From contig JOKI01000023.1 of assembly GCA_000722615.1 (NCBI GenBank), positions 1 through 64,000 of the forward strand: a stretch of 64,000 nt of DNA. Reading direction: 5' to 3'. Origin of the DNA: Pseudorhizobium pelagicum. Its GTDB lineage: Bacteria > Pseudomonadota > Alphaproteobacteria > Rhizobiales > Rhizobiaceae. The notes below the pieces were generated by a model. It had not been told where the DNA came from and searched no databases. It worked only from the letters and a program-made list of their open reading frames with translations. The translations under genes and the position numbers were made by a program. This document shows positions 44,553 to 53,346 of this stretch, piece after piece. How positions within the stretch are numbered: position 1 is the stretch's first letter; each line of letters opens with the position of its first letter.

Positions 44553-46100
44553 GTGAGCGAACTTCAAAATGAGCTTCTCCAACCCAATGCACGGGGTCAA
44601 CTTCGGACACGGGAGCGTTGGAAGGGCTGGAAAGAGCCTCAAGCAGCGTCCGTGCAGATGTCATCCAGACGTGCAGTCAGCGACCGGGAGCAACGGCCGT
44701 TGGTTGTCGACCTTGACGGGACACTCATCCGGTCCGACCTCCTGATAGAATGCGCGTTTTCCGAGCTGAGCCGACGCCCGCATTCGATCGTGGACATGTT
44801 CTCTGCGCTGGGGCAGGGCAAGGCAAGCCTCAAGCACCGGCTCTCGGAGCCTGAAGATTTCGATCCCGCGGTGCTCCCCTATGATGCGGAGGTGCTGAAG
44901 ATCATTCATCAGGCGCGTGAGCAGGGCCGTCCTGTCTATCTGGCCTCGGCGAGCCACGAGCGGCTGGTTTCGGCCGTCGCAGACCATCTTGGCCTGTTCT
45001 CGGGCTGGTTTGCGACAGATGCGAGCAGAAATTGTGCAGGCGAGATCAAGGCTGGTCTCCTGGTGGCCGCCTTCGGCGAAGGCGAGTTCGACTACATCGG
45101 CAATGATGCGGCCGATCTGCCTGTATGGCGTCACGCTGCAAAGGCTTACGCCATTCGAACGCCCACCAAGGTGGCGCGGCAGCTGTCAGCCCAGTGCGAC
45201 GACGTCGAACATCTTTCGCATGAAGGACCGACCTGGCGCACCTGGGCGCGGCTCCTGCGCGTCCACCAGTACGCCAAGAACGGGCTTGTCTTCGTGCCCC
45301 TGCTGGCCAACCACCTGTTCGACTGGACGAGTGTGGTTCTGGCGCTGCTGGCGGTCGTCGCCTTCTCCCTCTGCGCGTCGAGCGTCTATCTGCTGAACGA
45401 CCTTGTTGACCTTCAGGACGACCGCACCCATCGCACGAAATGCCGCCGACCGCTGGCCTGTGGCGATATCCCTCTGTCTCACGCGCTGCTGGCGATCCCG
45501 GTCCTGCTGCTTCTTTCGTTTGCGGTGGCAACCCAGATATCGTGGCCATTCCTGGGAGTTCTGGCCGGATATTTCGCCCTGACCACCGCCTATTCCTTCC
45601 TGCTGAAGCGCAAGATGATCCTGGATGTGGTGGCACTGGCCGGTCTCTATACCACCCGCGTGATCGGCGGCGCCGTCGCACTGTCGGTTGCCGTGTCGCC
45701 ATGGCTGCTCGCCTTCATGATGAGCTGGTTCCTGTCTCTGGCGCTCGTGAAACGATATGTGGAACTGCTGGCACGACGCGAGGCGAACCTGCCGGATTCC
45801 AGGAGCCGGGGCTATCGCAACACGGATGTCGGCATGGTCGGCGCCTTGGCCGCGGCCGCAGGCGTCAACGCGCTGACGCTGTTTTCCCTCTACATCGCCG
45901 ATGCAGACGTTCAGGCTCTCTACACGCGGCCGGAAATCCTGTGGCTGGTCGCTCCCATCCTGACCTACTGGATCGCCCGGGTGCTGATGCTGGCGCACCG
46001 GGGACAGGTGCACGATGACCCGGTGGTCTTTGCGCTGAAGGACAGGGTCAGCCTGGCGACACTCGGCGCCGTCGGTCTCTTCGTCATCGGCGCCCTGTGA
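44553..46100 (+). CDS. HAD phosphatase fused to UbiA-type polyprenyl-phosphate phosphoribosyltransferase (NoeC/DPPR synthase-like)
   Basis: A 515-residue fusion starting at GTG 44553 behind AGGAAAGG. The first 215 residues form an HAD hydrolase: motif I DLDGT (Asp 53 and 55), motif II SAS (132-134), Lys in AGEIKAG and motif IV GNDAADL. From about residue 230 the UbiA part follows, with NDLVDLQDD (282-290) and LDVVALAGLYTTRVIGG, over about eight helices. UbiA enzymes of this subgroup (Mycobacterium Rv3806c, Azorhizobium NoeC) transfer phosphoribose to decaprenyl phosphate; the next step is removal of the 5-phosphate by a phosphatase, which the HAD domain can supply in cis. So this protein likely makes polyprenyl-phosphoribose. 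It is followed by gtrA and dprE1 homologues. Confidence 0.88.
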   Translation: MSELQNELLQPNARGQLRTRERWKGWKEPQAASVQMSSRRAVSDREQRPLVVDLDGTLIRSDLLIECAFSELSRRPHSIVDMFSALGQGKASLKHRLSEPEDFDPAVLPYDAEVLKIIHQAREQGRPVYLASASHERLVSAVADHLGLFSGWFATDASRNCAGEIKAGLLVAAFGEGEFDYIGNDAADLPVWRHAAKAYAIRTPTKVARQLSAQCDDVEHLSHEGPTWRTWARLLRVHQYAKNGLVFVPLLANHLFDWTSVVLALLAVVAFSLCASSVYLLNDLVDLQDDRTHRTKCRRPLACGDIPLSHALLAIPVLLLLSFAVATQISWPFLGVLAGYFALTTAYSFLLKRKMILDVVALAGLYTTRVIGGAVALSVAVSPWLLAFMMSWFLSLALVKRYVELLARREANLPDSRSRGYRNTDVGMVGALAAAAGVNALTLFSLYIADADVQALYTRPEILWLVAPILTYWIARVLMLAHRGQVHDDPVVFALKDRVSLATLGAVGLFVIGAL

Positions 46101-46107
46101 GGCTCCG

Positions 46108-46551
46108 ATGACGAGATCCCTCCAAGAAGCTTTGCCGTCGAGACGGCGCCGGATGAACCTTGTCGTCCGCTACGGCGCCTTCGCCCTGATTTCGACCCTG
46201 ATCAACTTTTCCGCCCAGGAAGCCACGGTGCAGATCCTGCCGGGCCACCCGTTGATGCTGTCGATCTTCGTCGGCACCGTCGCCGGCTTCGTCGTCAAAT
46301 ACGTGCTCGACAAGAAGTGGATTTTCTTCGACGACTACACCTCGCACCGGAGCGAGGCGAGAAAGGTGACGCTCTATGGCCTGTTCAGCGTGATGACGAC
46401 GGTGATCTTCTGGAGCTTCGAGGTGGCTTTCTGGACCCTCTGGGGCACGACTTTCGCAAAATACGCCGGCGGAGCGCTTGGCTTGGCCATTGGATATGTA
46501 TCCAAATACGCCCTCGACCGCAGGTTCGTGTTCCGCTCGGAAAGGGCTTGA
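46108..46551 (+). CDS. GtrA-family membrane protein
   Basis: A 147-residue protein with four membrane helices, starting MTRSLQEALPSRRRRMNLVV. The GtrA family is seen in YGAFALISTLINFSAQEAT, VGTVAGFVVKYVLDKKWIFF and LAIGYVSKYALDRRFVFR. GtrA proteins help move polyprenyl-linked sugars to the outer face of the membrane; in mycobacteria the homologue Rv3789 belongs to the arabinogalactan cluster and anchors or assists its enzymes. The four-gene order UbiA-GtrA-DprE1-DprE2 with tight spacing (2 bases to dprE1) supports that role. Confidence 0.88.
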   Translation: MTRSLQEALPSRRRRMNLVVRYGAFALISTLINFSAQEATVQILPGHPLMLSIFVGTVAGFVVKYVLDKKWIFFDDYTSHRSEARKVTLYGLFSVMTTVIFWSFEVAFWTLWGTTFAKYAGGALGLAIGYVSKYALDRRFVFRSERA

Positions 46552-46552
46552 A

Positions 46553-47884
46553 ATGATATTGGAAGGTTGGGGACGATATCCCCGGCTTGTGAGCGAAGTG
46601 CATGACTGTGCAACGCCTGCGGCGGTGACCGAGGCGACGCGCCACCTGTCCGGCGTGATCGCACGCGGAAACGGCCGGTCCTACGGCGACGCCGCCCTGG
46701 GTGATGCTGCGACCCTGATGTGCCGCGGGCTGGGCCGGATGAAGAGCTTCGATCCCGAGACGCGGCTGCTGACGGTCGAGGGCGGCGCGATGCTCTCCGA
46801 CATCCTCGATGCCTTCGTTCCCCGCGGCTATTTCCCGCCGGTGGTGCCGGGCACCAAGTTTGTCACGGTCGGCGGGATGATCGCGTCCGACGTGCATGGC
46901 AAGAACCATCATCGGGACGGCGGGTTCGGCGCGCATGTCGCCAATTTCAAGCTTGTCCTGCCGGATGGGGGCGTGCTCACCTGCAGCCGCGACGAAAACT
47001 CCGAGCTTTTCTTTGCCACGATCGGCGGGATGGGCCTGACCGGTGTCATCATCGAGGCCTCCTTTCACCTGAACCGGATCGAGACGGGCTGGATCAGCCA
47101 GGAGACGGTCGTCGCGCGCGATCTTGGCGAAGCGCTGGCCGCATTGCAGGCCGTAAACGATACCTCCTATTCCGTCGCCTGGATCGACTGCCTCTCCCGT
47201 GGTGCGTCCCTCGGACGCTCGCTGATCTTTGCCGGCGAACATGCGACGCGCGAGCAGCTGACTGCACGCCTGCCGGCAGCCGATGCCTTCCCGCCGCAGA
47301 AAAAGGCGAAGCTCGCGCTTCCGCTCGACTTCCCCGCCTGGGCGCTCAACCGCGCCAGCGTTTCTCTCTTCAACGAAGCCTATTTCCGGGCCGGAGCGCG
47401 CAAGTCGGCGGCACCGTCGCTGGTGCACTGGAACCCCTACTTCTTCCCGCTGGATGGCATCGGGCAATGGAACCGCCTCTACGGCAAGAGCGGTTTCCTG
47501 CAGCACCAGTGCGTGGTGCCCGACAACAACGCGCTGTCGGTGCTCGGAGAAATCCTTCAGCGGTTTGCCGACTCCGGCAAGGGATCGTTTCTTGCGGTGC
47601 TGAAAAAGCTCGGCTCCGGGACCGGGCTCCTCTCCTTTCCCGCCCCCGGCTACACGCTTGCGCTCGATCTTCCGGTCACCGACGATGTGTTTCCTCTGCT
47701 GGAAGAAATCGACCGGACCGTTGTCGACGCGGGGGGACGGCTCTATCTGGCTAAGGATGCGCGACAGTCGCGCCAGACATTCGAGGCCGGCTACCCGCAA
47801 TTACCCGAATTCAGAGATCTACGGCGTTCGATCGGTGCAGGCCACCGCTTCGGATCCCGTCTCGCAACAAGGCTTGGCATATGA
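46553..47884 (+). CDS. dprE1: DprE1-like FAD-dependent decaprenylphosphoryl-ribose oxidase
   Basis: A 443-residue flavoenzyme of the vanillyl-alcohol-oxidase fold. FAD segments GNGRSYGDAAL and GGMIASDVHGKNHH (His 119-120), with the matching C-terminal KDARQS containing Lys 401. DprE1 oxidises the 2'-hydroxyl of polyprenyl-phosphoryl-ribose to a keto intermediate, which DprE2 then reduces with opposite stereochemistry to give the arabinose lipid. The position of the benzothiazinone-target cysteine (Cys 387 in Mycobacterium tuberculosis, from memory) appears to be Ala 370 here, in SFPAPGYTLALDL. It overlaps dprE2 by four bases. Confidence 0.9.
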   Translation: MILEGWGRYPRLVSEVHDCATPAAVTEATRHLSGVIARGNGRSYGDAALGDAATLMCRGLGRMKSFDPETRLLTVEGGAMLSDILDAFVPRGYFPPVVPGTKFVTVGGMIASDVHGKNHHRDGGFGAHVANFKLVLPDGGVLTCSRDENSELFFATIGGMGLTGVIIEASFHLNRIETGWISQETVVARDLGEALAALQAVNDTSYSVAWIDCLSRGASLGRSLIFAGEHATREQLTARLPAADAFPPQKKAKLALPLDFPAWALNRASVSLFNEAYFRAGARKSAAPSLVHWNPYFFPLDGIGQWNRLYGKSGFLQHQCVVPDNNALSVLGEILQRFADSGKGSFLAVLKKLGSGTGLLSFPAPGYTLALDLPVTDDVFPLLEEIDRTVVDAGGRLYLAKDARQSRQTFEAGYPQLPEFRDLRRSIGAGHRFGSRLATRLGI

Positions 47885-48630
47885 CCAGAACTGGCAAGAG
47901 CGTTCTATTGTTGGGTGCGACCTCCGACATCGGTCGGGCCACCGCTCTCACCTATGCGCAGGCAGGCTGGGACGTGCAGCTCGCCGGACGCAACCTGGAA
48001 GCTGTCCAGCGGGAGGCCGACGACATCGGCACGCAGAGTGGCGCGACCGTCAGCGTCCATCGTCTCGATATCCTCGACAGCGAGCAGTTCGAGGATTTTC
48101 TTGCAGGCCTGCCCGCCCTGCCTGACACGGTGGTCTGCGCGGTCGGCGAACTTGGCGAGCAGCCGCGCGCGGAGAAGGACGTCGAGCACGCCAGGATCGT
48201 GATGCGAACCAACTTCGAAGGTCCCGCCTTGCTTCTCGGCCTGCTCGCCGAACGTTTCGCTGCGCGCGGATCGGGCGCCATCGTCGGCATCAGCTCGGTG
48301 GCGGGAGATCGTGGCAGGGCCTCGAACTACGTCTATGGCGCGGCAAAGGCCGGCTTCACCGCCTTCCTCTCCGGTCTGAGGAACAGGCTTGCTCGCGCCG
48401 GCGTGCGGGTCGTCACGATCAAGCCCGGCTTTGTCCGCACCCGCATGACAGCCGGAATGAAGCTTCCCGGACCATTGACGGCGGAGCCCAAGGAGGTCGC
48501 TGCCGCGATCTTCGCCGCAGCCGAAGCGAAGACGAGGCGTGACGTGATCTATGTGCGCGGCATCTGGTGGCCGCTGATGACCGTGATCCGGTCCATCCCC
48601 GAACCGCTGTTCAAGAAGTTGCGGCTGTAA
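47881..48630 (+). CDS. dprE2: DprE2-like short-chain dehydrogenase/reductase
   Basis: A 249-residue SDR starting MTRTGKSVLLLGATSDIGRA (cofactor motif GATSDIG). The catalytic YxxxK occurs in NYVYGAAKAGF, preceded by ISSVAG with the serine. SDRs adjacent to DprE1 reduce the 2-keto intermediate to decaprenylphosphoryl-D-arabinofuranose. Its ATG overlaps the dprE1 stop, and the next gene starts on its own stop codon (TAATG), so the whole row is translationally coupled. Confidence 0.9.
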   Translation: MTRTGKSVLLLGATSDIGRATALTYAQAGWDVQLAGRNLEAVQREADDIGTQSGATVSVHRLDILDSEQFEDFLAGLPALPDTVVCAVGELGEQPRAEKDVEHARIVMRTNFEGPALLLGLLAERFAARGSGAIVGISSVAGDRGRASNYVYGAAKAGFTAFLSGLRNRLARAGVRVVTIKPGFVRTRMTAGMKLPGPLTAEPKEVAAAIFAAAEAKTRRDVIYVRGIWWPLMTVIRSIPEPLFKKLRL

Positions 48631-50195
48631 TGATGGGGTCCGCCAAAAGCATGGCGACGGAGGGACGCAGGCGCCTTTCGCTGTCTCCAACGGCGGTCGT
48701 CCTGCTGATCGGTGTCATCTGTGCTCTGGTTCTGGCTCTGCCAGGCGTGACCGTCACGACCAAATCCCTCGATGAACTGTTTCTGCTCCTCGACGGTATC
48801 CATCGTATTGTGACGGGACAGGTCCCCAGCCGCGACTTCAGCACGGCGCTCGGTCCTCTTGCCTTTTACGGTCCCGCTGCCGGTTTCGGTCTGACCGGCA
48901 GCCTGGGCGCCGCCATGCCCGTCGCCATGGCCCTTTTCACGGCGATCCTGGCGCTGATCGCAAGCCATGTTCTGGTTTCGCGCCTGCACCCGTTTCTGGC
49001 GATCGCCTTCGCGGCGTTTCTGCTGCTCATTCTCGCCGCGCCGATGAACCTCGGCGACGCCGTCACCGCCCTGTCGTTTGCCATGTTCTACAACAGGATC
49101 GGGTGGGTGGCACTTGCCCTCCTGCTCGTTCTCTATCTTTCTCCCTATCGCAGCGCCCAGGGCTCCACCCTGAAGGATGCAGCCGCCGCCGCGGCACTCA
49201 CCCTCATCATGGTCTATCTGCGCGTCTCCTACGGGCTCGTGGCGCTCGGGTTTCTCCTGTTCATGACGACCGACCGCGGGCAGCGGCGCTGGGTCGCTCT
49301 CGCCATTGTTCTGACCGCGCTGGTGCTGCTGTTCGTCGAACTCCTCTGGGGTGGCAGCTCGACCTATCTGCGGGACTCCTGGCTAGCGATGCGTCAGACG
49401 AGCGCGGATTATCTGCAGCTGGGTGTGGCCCATCTGGCCGATTTCCTGCTGCTTTCGCTTCTCGCCGGCTTGAGCTTGTGGCGCCGCTGGGCCATCAGGG
49501 ACTTCGTCTTCTTCATCTTCTGCGGTGGCGCCGGGCTCTGGCTCCTGAGCCAGAACGTCCAGGGGTGGGGGATCATCTCCATTCACGCCGCCGCCGCGGT
49601 GGCCGCCCAGCGGCTCTTGCAGCAGATGGACGAGGGGTCCGGGACCCGCGAAGGCGCATTCGTCAACAGGGCTGGCATCAAGCTCTTCTTCCTTGCCTTC
49701 GTGCTGCCGACGGCGCTTCATTGCGCAATGGCGCTTGCCCTGCATGCCGGCGCCGCGACGGTTCGGGCGGGGCAGGCACTGGAGCTTCCGCGCCTGTCCG
49801 GTATCCGTCTCGCCGATCTCTGGACGGGCGGCGACTTCGGCGGCGGCCGGTGGTATCTCTCGACCGTGGACGACGGGCTGTCGCTTCTTGCCCGGCAGGA
49901 CATGCCGATTGGGCGTCTGGCGGTGGTGGGAGCGGTCGACGCCTTCAGCCCCGTGCTTGGCCTGCCGCCTGCCGATGGCGGTGTCGTGGACTTGCGCTGG
50001 AGCGGCATGGAGGCCGTTTCTCCGCAGCGGGCCTTGGCCGGGGCCGATACCATCCTGTTCCGAAATCCCGGAGACACGCCCGTCGGTGCCGCTGCCCAAT
50101 ACCTCGATTTCGCGGGCCGGAATTTTTCCAGGGTCGGCGAGAGCCAACACTGGATCCTGTTCCGGCGAAACCAGCCGACCGCTGTTCCGGAATGA
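48630..50195 (+). CDS. Polytopic GT-C-like membrane protein, paralogue 1 of 3
   Basis: A 521-residue protein, starting at an ATG that overlaps the dprE2 stop. It has about ten hydrophobic helices. The first periplasmic loop holds LDGIHRIVTGQVPSRDF (Asp 69), followed by GPLAFYGPAAGFGLTG; similar G-x-x-P-x-x-DF loops are found in GT-C glycosyltransferases (ArnT, RgtA-like), where the acid is the catalytic base. AMFYNRIGWVALALLL is a second conserved block, and a C-terminal soluble domain follows. This copy is the most divergent; it lacks the FVNPFSAG motif of the other two. No family is recognised. Role inferred: a transferase or polymerase using polyprenyl-phosphoryl arabinose. Confidence 0.75.
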   Translation: MMGSAKSMATEGRRRLSLSPTAVVLLIGVICALVLALPGVTVTTKSLDELFLLLDGIHRIVTGQVPSRDFSTALGPLAFYGPAAGFGLTGSLGAAMPVAMALFTAILALIASHVLVSRLHPFLAIAFAAFLLLILAAPMNLGDAVTALSFAMFYNRIGWVALALLLVLYLSPYRSAQGSTLKDAAAAAALTLIMVYLRVSYGLVALGFLLFMTTDRGQRRWVALAIVLTALVLLFVELLWGGSSTYLRDSWLAMRQTSADYLQLGVAHLADFLLLSLLAGLSLWRRWAIRDFVFFIFCGGAGLWLLSQNVQGWGIISIHAAAAVAAQRLLQQMDEGSGTREGAFVNRAGIKLFFLAFVLPTALHCAMALALHAGAATVRAGQALELPRLSGIRLADLWTGGDFGGGRWYLSTVDDGLSLLARQDMPIGRLAVVGAVDAFSPVLGLPPADGGVVDLRWSGMEAVSPQRALAGADTILFRNPGDTPVGAAAQYLDFAGRNFSRVGESQHWILFRRNQPTAVPE

Positions 50196-51760
50196 GCGCG
50201 GCCGCTCCCAGTTGGACCCGACGCCATGCGCCAGGCCTCTGCATTGCGGCGATGACGATCGTCTGCGCCGCCATGCTGGCATTGCCCGGTCGCACGGTCA
50301 CCGCAGCCTTCACCAACGATGTCCTGATCTTCCTCGACGGCGCCCACCGGATCGCCTCCGGTCAGCTCCCCAACCGGGACTTTCACACCGCTCTCGGCCC
50401 GCTGGTCTTCTTCATTCCTGCGGCGGGGTACTTGCTGACCGGCAATCTCGGGGCTGCCATGCCGGTTGGAATGGCCGTTCTTCTTCTTGCCGTCATGCCG
50501 GCATTGATCGCCATCCTGAACTCCCGCCTGCATCCGGCGATCGCCCTCGCACTGGGCGGTTTCCTGCTCCTCATCCTCGCCGCGCCGATCAATCTCGGAA
50601 GCCCCGTCTCGCTTCTCTCCTTTGCCATGTTCTACAACCGCATCGGCTGGGTGGCCCTCAGTCTGCTCCTCGTGATGTACCTGCGTCCGCGTGAGCGTGG
50701 CGTGACGGGCGAGGTTGCGGATGCCATGGCCGCTGCCCTGCTGTTACTGCTGCAGTTCTATACCAAAGCCACCTATGGGCTCGTCAGCCTGGGGTTCATC
50801 CTGTTCATGCTGACCGACGCGCGGCAGCGCCGCTGGGCTGCGGCGAGCCTGCTGCTCACGCTGGTCGCGGCAGCTCTCATTGAAATTGGCTGGGGCGGCA
50901 CCCGGCAGCATGTCGAGGATCTGATGGCTGCGGCGCAGGTCAGCGGCGGTCGCGATCTGGCCAGCCTCGTCCGGTCCGGCTTGAACAATCTCGCGGATCT
51001 TGCCGTCTTCGCCATCGCCGCCGGCGTCGCCCTGTGGCGAACAGGCAGTCTTCGCGACCTTCTCTTCTACGGCTTCTGCGTAACGGCCGGCCTGCTCATC
51101 CTGAACCAGAACGCTCATGGCTGGGGCATCATCACGCTCTATTCGGGTACGGCGGTTGCAACGGAATTGCTCGTCCGCCTCCAAGCCGGACGAGACCGAG
51201 GTGCCGCAGCCGGACGCCCTTCGCTGGCCGACGGGCTGCCCCTGCTTCTCGCCTTTCTTCTGCTGCCGCCGATCGTGCATCATGGGGCGGTCCTCGCACG
51301 GCATGCCGTGCTTGCCGCCGCAGACGCCGGCACCTCCCTTGGTCTGCCGAAGCTGCGGGATCTGCGGATTCCCGATCCGGCTGACTCTCCCGATTTCATG
51401 ACCCGCTACCACGAGAGCATCGAGAGCGGCGGCAAGCTGCTGCTGTCGCTGTCGCCGACCCCGGAGCGGGTGGTGGTGCTGGATTTCGTCAATCCCTTCT
51501 CCGCCGGGCTCGGGCTGCGCCCCCCCGCCGGTGACAGTTCCTGGCTGCACTGGGGGAGGAACATCGATGCCAACACCCATCCCGCGCCTGATGTCATGTT
51601 CGCCGATGCCAAGTTCGTCATGATCCCCAAGGTCGGCATCAACAGCCTGCCCTTGCAGCAGCTCTACGGTCCGTTCATATCCAGAACCTTCCAACTCGTG
51701 CAGGAGACCGACGCTTGGATCGTCTACGAGAAACGGCAGCCGCGGGAGACGATGCGGTGA
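50192..51760 (+). CDS. Polytopic GT-C-like membrane protein, paralogue 2 of 3
   Basis: A 522-residue protein starting at ATG 50192, which overlaps the previous stop. It is clearly homologous to both neighbours: FLDGAHRIASGQLPNRDF (Asp 63), GPLVFFIPAAGYLLTGNL, AMFYNRIGWVALSLLL, YTKATYGLVSLGFILF and the C-terminal VVVLDFVNPFSAGLGL. About ten helices precede a C-terminal extramembrane domain of about 120 residues. Since the three copies keep the same loop acid and the same helix layout, they arose by tandem duplication and probably perform successive glycosyl transfers. Donor and acceptor are inferred from context only. Confidence 0.77.
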   Translation: MSAAAPSWTRRHAPGLCIAAMTIVCAAMLALPGRTVTAAFTNDVLIFLDGAHRIASGQLPNRDFHTALGPLVFFIPAAGYLLTGNLGAAMPVGMAVLLLAVMPALIAILNSRLHPAIALALGGFLLLILAAPINLGSPVSLLSFAMFYNRIGWVALSLLLVMYLRPRERGVTGEVADAMAAALLLLLQFYTKATYGLVSLGFILFMLTDARQRRWAAASLLLTLVAAALIEIGWGGTRQHVEDLMAAAQVSGGRDLASLVRSGLNNLADLAVFAIAAGVALWRTGSLRDLLFYGFCVTAGLLILNQNAHGWGIITLYSGTAVATELLVRLQAGRDRGAAAGRPSLADGLPLLLAFLLLPPIVHHGAVLARHAVLAAADAGTSLGLPKLRDLRIPDPADSPDFMTRYHESIESGGKLLLSLSPTPERVVVLDFVNPFSAGLGLRPPAGDSSWLHWGRNIDANTHPAPDVMFADAKFVMIPKVGINSLPLQQLYGPFISRTFQLVQETDAWIVYEKRQPRETMR

Positions 51761-53346
51761 CGGTGACGGCGGCAGCGGACGCCCGACGACCTGCCTCCGC
51801 ACCTCGTCTGCCTACGTGGCTGCGGGCGATCGGCCTGCGTGGTGCGATCCTGTGGCTCGGCCTCGTCCTCGCGGCGCTTCTGGCCGTACCCGGCAGGACG
51901 GTGACGACGAAATATGTCAACGACCTGTTCATTTTCCTCGATGGAGCGCATCGGATCTGGTCGGGGCAGGTGCCGAACATCGACTTCCACACCTCGCTCG
52001 GCCCTCTGGCCTTCTACATCCCGGCTGCCGGCTACGGTCTCTCCGGCGCCATGAGCGCCGCCATGCCGGTGGGGATGGCGCTGGTCGTCCTCGTGCTCGC
52101 GCTCATCGCCTCGGAGGTGATCGCAAGCCGGATGCGCGTGCTGATCGGCCTGCCGCTGGCGGTTTTCCTGCTCCTGATCGCCGCCGTTCCCGCCAATCCT
52201 GGCGAGTGGATCGGCGAGCTCACCTTTGCCATGTTCTACAATCGCATCGGCTGGGCCTGCCTCGGCCTGCTTCTGGTCATGTATCTGCCCCGCCAGCCGC
52301 ACCAGCCCAGGCGCGACGTGCTTGATGCGCTATGCGCCGCCTGCCTCTCGCTGCTGATGCTGTATACCAAGATCACCTATGGCCTGATGGCAGTGGCGTT
52401 CATCAGCTTCATGCTCCTCGACCGCCGGCAGCGTGTCTGGGCTGCCATCGCGCTGGGGACGATCGTCGTCTCCGTCGCCGTCATCGGGCTCGTCTGGCAA
52501 GGCAGCCTCAACCATATCGCGGACCTTCGGCTGGCCAGCAGCGTCAGCGGCGAGCTGCCGGGTCTGCGGGTGATGGTCGACATCGTCCTGAAGAACCTTG
52601 CAGACATCGCCGTCTATGCAATCTTCGCGATGGCGCTGCTCCTTTTCCGATGGCGCCTTCGCGATCTCCTGTTCGTCGGCTTCTGTGCCGCCAGCGGGCT
52701 TTTGATCATCGAGCAGAACTTTCAGGTCGTCGGTATCCTGACGCTTGGCGCCAGCGCAGCGGTCGTCGCCGAACTGCTGCTGCGGGCGGAGCTTCCGCCG
52801 CGGCGGCGAACCTGGGCCAAGGGGCTTCCGCTGCTGCTGCCGATGCTGCTGGTGCCCGCCACGGCCAGTCATGCCGTCAGCCTGGCGATGCATGCGGTCT
52901 ACGCGGTTTCCGGCAAGGGTGAGCAACTGGCGCTTCCCGGCTTCGAGGGGATAAGGCTCGTCCCGATGTGGAGCCAGGGCCAGTACGACTTCTTCCGCCG
53001 CTACAACACGTCGATCGCCGATGGCTCTGCCGCGCTCGCCAACCTGGGCGGACCAGTGGAGCGCGTGGCGGTGCTGGATTTCGTCAATCCCTTTTCCGCA
53101 GGCATGGCGCTCCTGCCGCCGGTCGGCGACAGCCCGTGGTATCACTGGGGCAGAACCCTCGACCGGGAGCATTATCCGCCGCCGGAAGAGATCTTCGCGG
53201 ATGTCGCGGTGATCTTGGACCCCAAGTCACCCATCGAAGTCTGGACCGCCAACGGCATGCGAGAGATCTACGCGGATTACATGGCCTCCCGGTACCGACT
53301 GGTCGCGGAAACCAGCGACTGGCGGATCTATCGCAGAACGCCCTGA
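51757..53346 (+). CDS. Polytopic GT-C-like membrane protein, paralogue 3 of 3
   Basis: A 529-residue protein starting at GTG 51757, overlapping the previous stop (GTGA); the longer frame from 51715 would overlap the upstream gene. Same layout as the other copies: FLDGAHRIWSGQVPNIDF (Asp 76), GPLAFYIPAAGYGLSGAM, AMFYNRIGWACLGLLL, YTKITYGLMAVAF and VAVLDFVNPFSAGMAL. It is closest to paralogue 2. Its last 19 bases overlap the convergent GT87-like gene. No recognised family; a C-terminal domain with conserved WYHWGR is shared with paralogue 2 (WLHWGR). Confidence 0.77.
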   Translation: MTVTAAADARRPASAPRLPTWLRAIGLRGAILWLGLVLAALLAVPGRTVTTKYVNDLFIFLDGAHRIWSGQVPNIDFHTSLGPLAFYIPAAGYGLSGAMSAAMPVGMALVVLVLALIASEVIASRMRVLIGLPLAVFLLLIAAVPANPGEWIGELTFAMFYNRIGWACLGLLLVMYLPRQPHQPRRDVLDALCAACLSLLMLYTKITYGLMAVAFISFMLLDRRQRVWAAIALGTIVVSVAVIGLVWQGSLNHIADLRLASSVSGELPGLRVMVDIVLKNLADIAVYAIFAMALLLFRWRLRDLLFVGFCAASGLLIIEQNFQVVGILTLGASAAVVAELLLRAELPPRRRTWAKGLPLLLPMLLVPATASHAVSLAMHAVYAVSGKGEQLALPGFEGIRLVPMWSQGQYDFFRRYNTSIADGSAALANLGGPVERVAVLDFVNPFSAGMALLPPVGDSPWYHWGRTLDREHYPPPEEIFADVAVILDPKSPIEVWTANGMREIYADYMASRYRLVAETSDWRIYRRTP

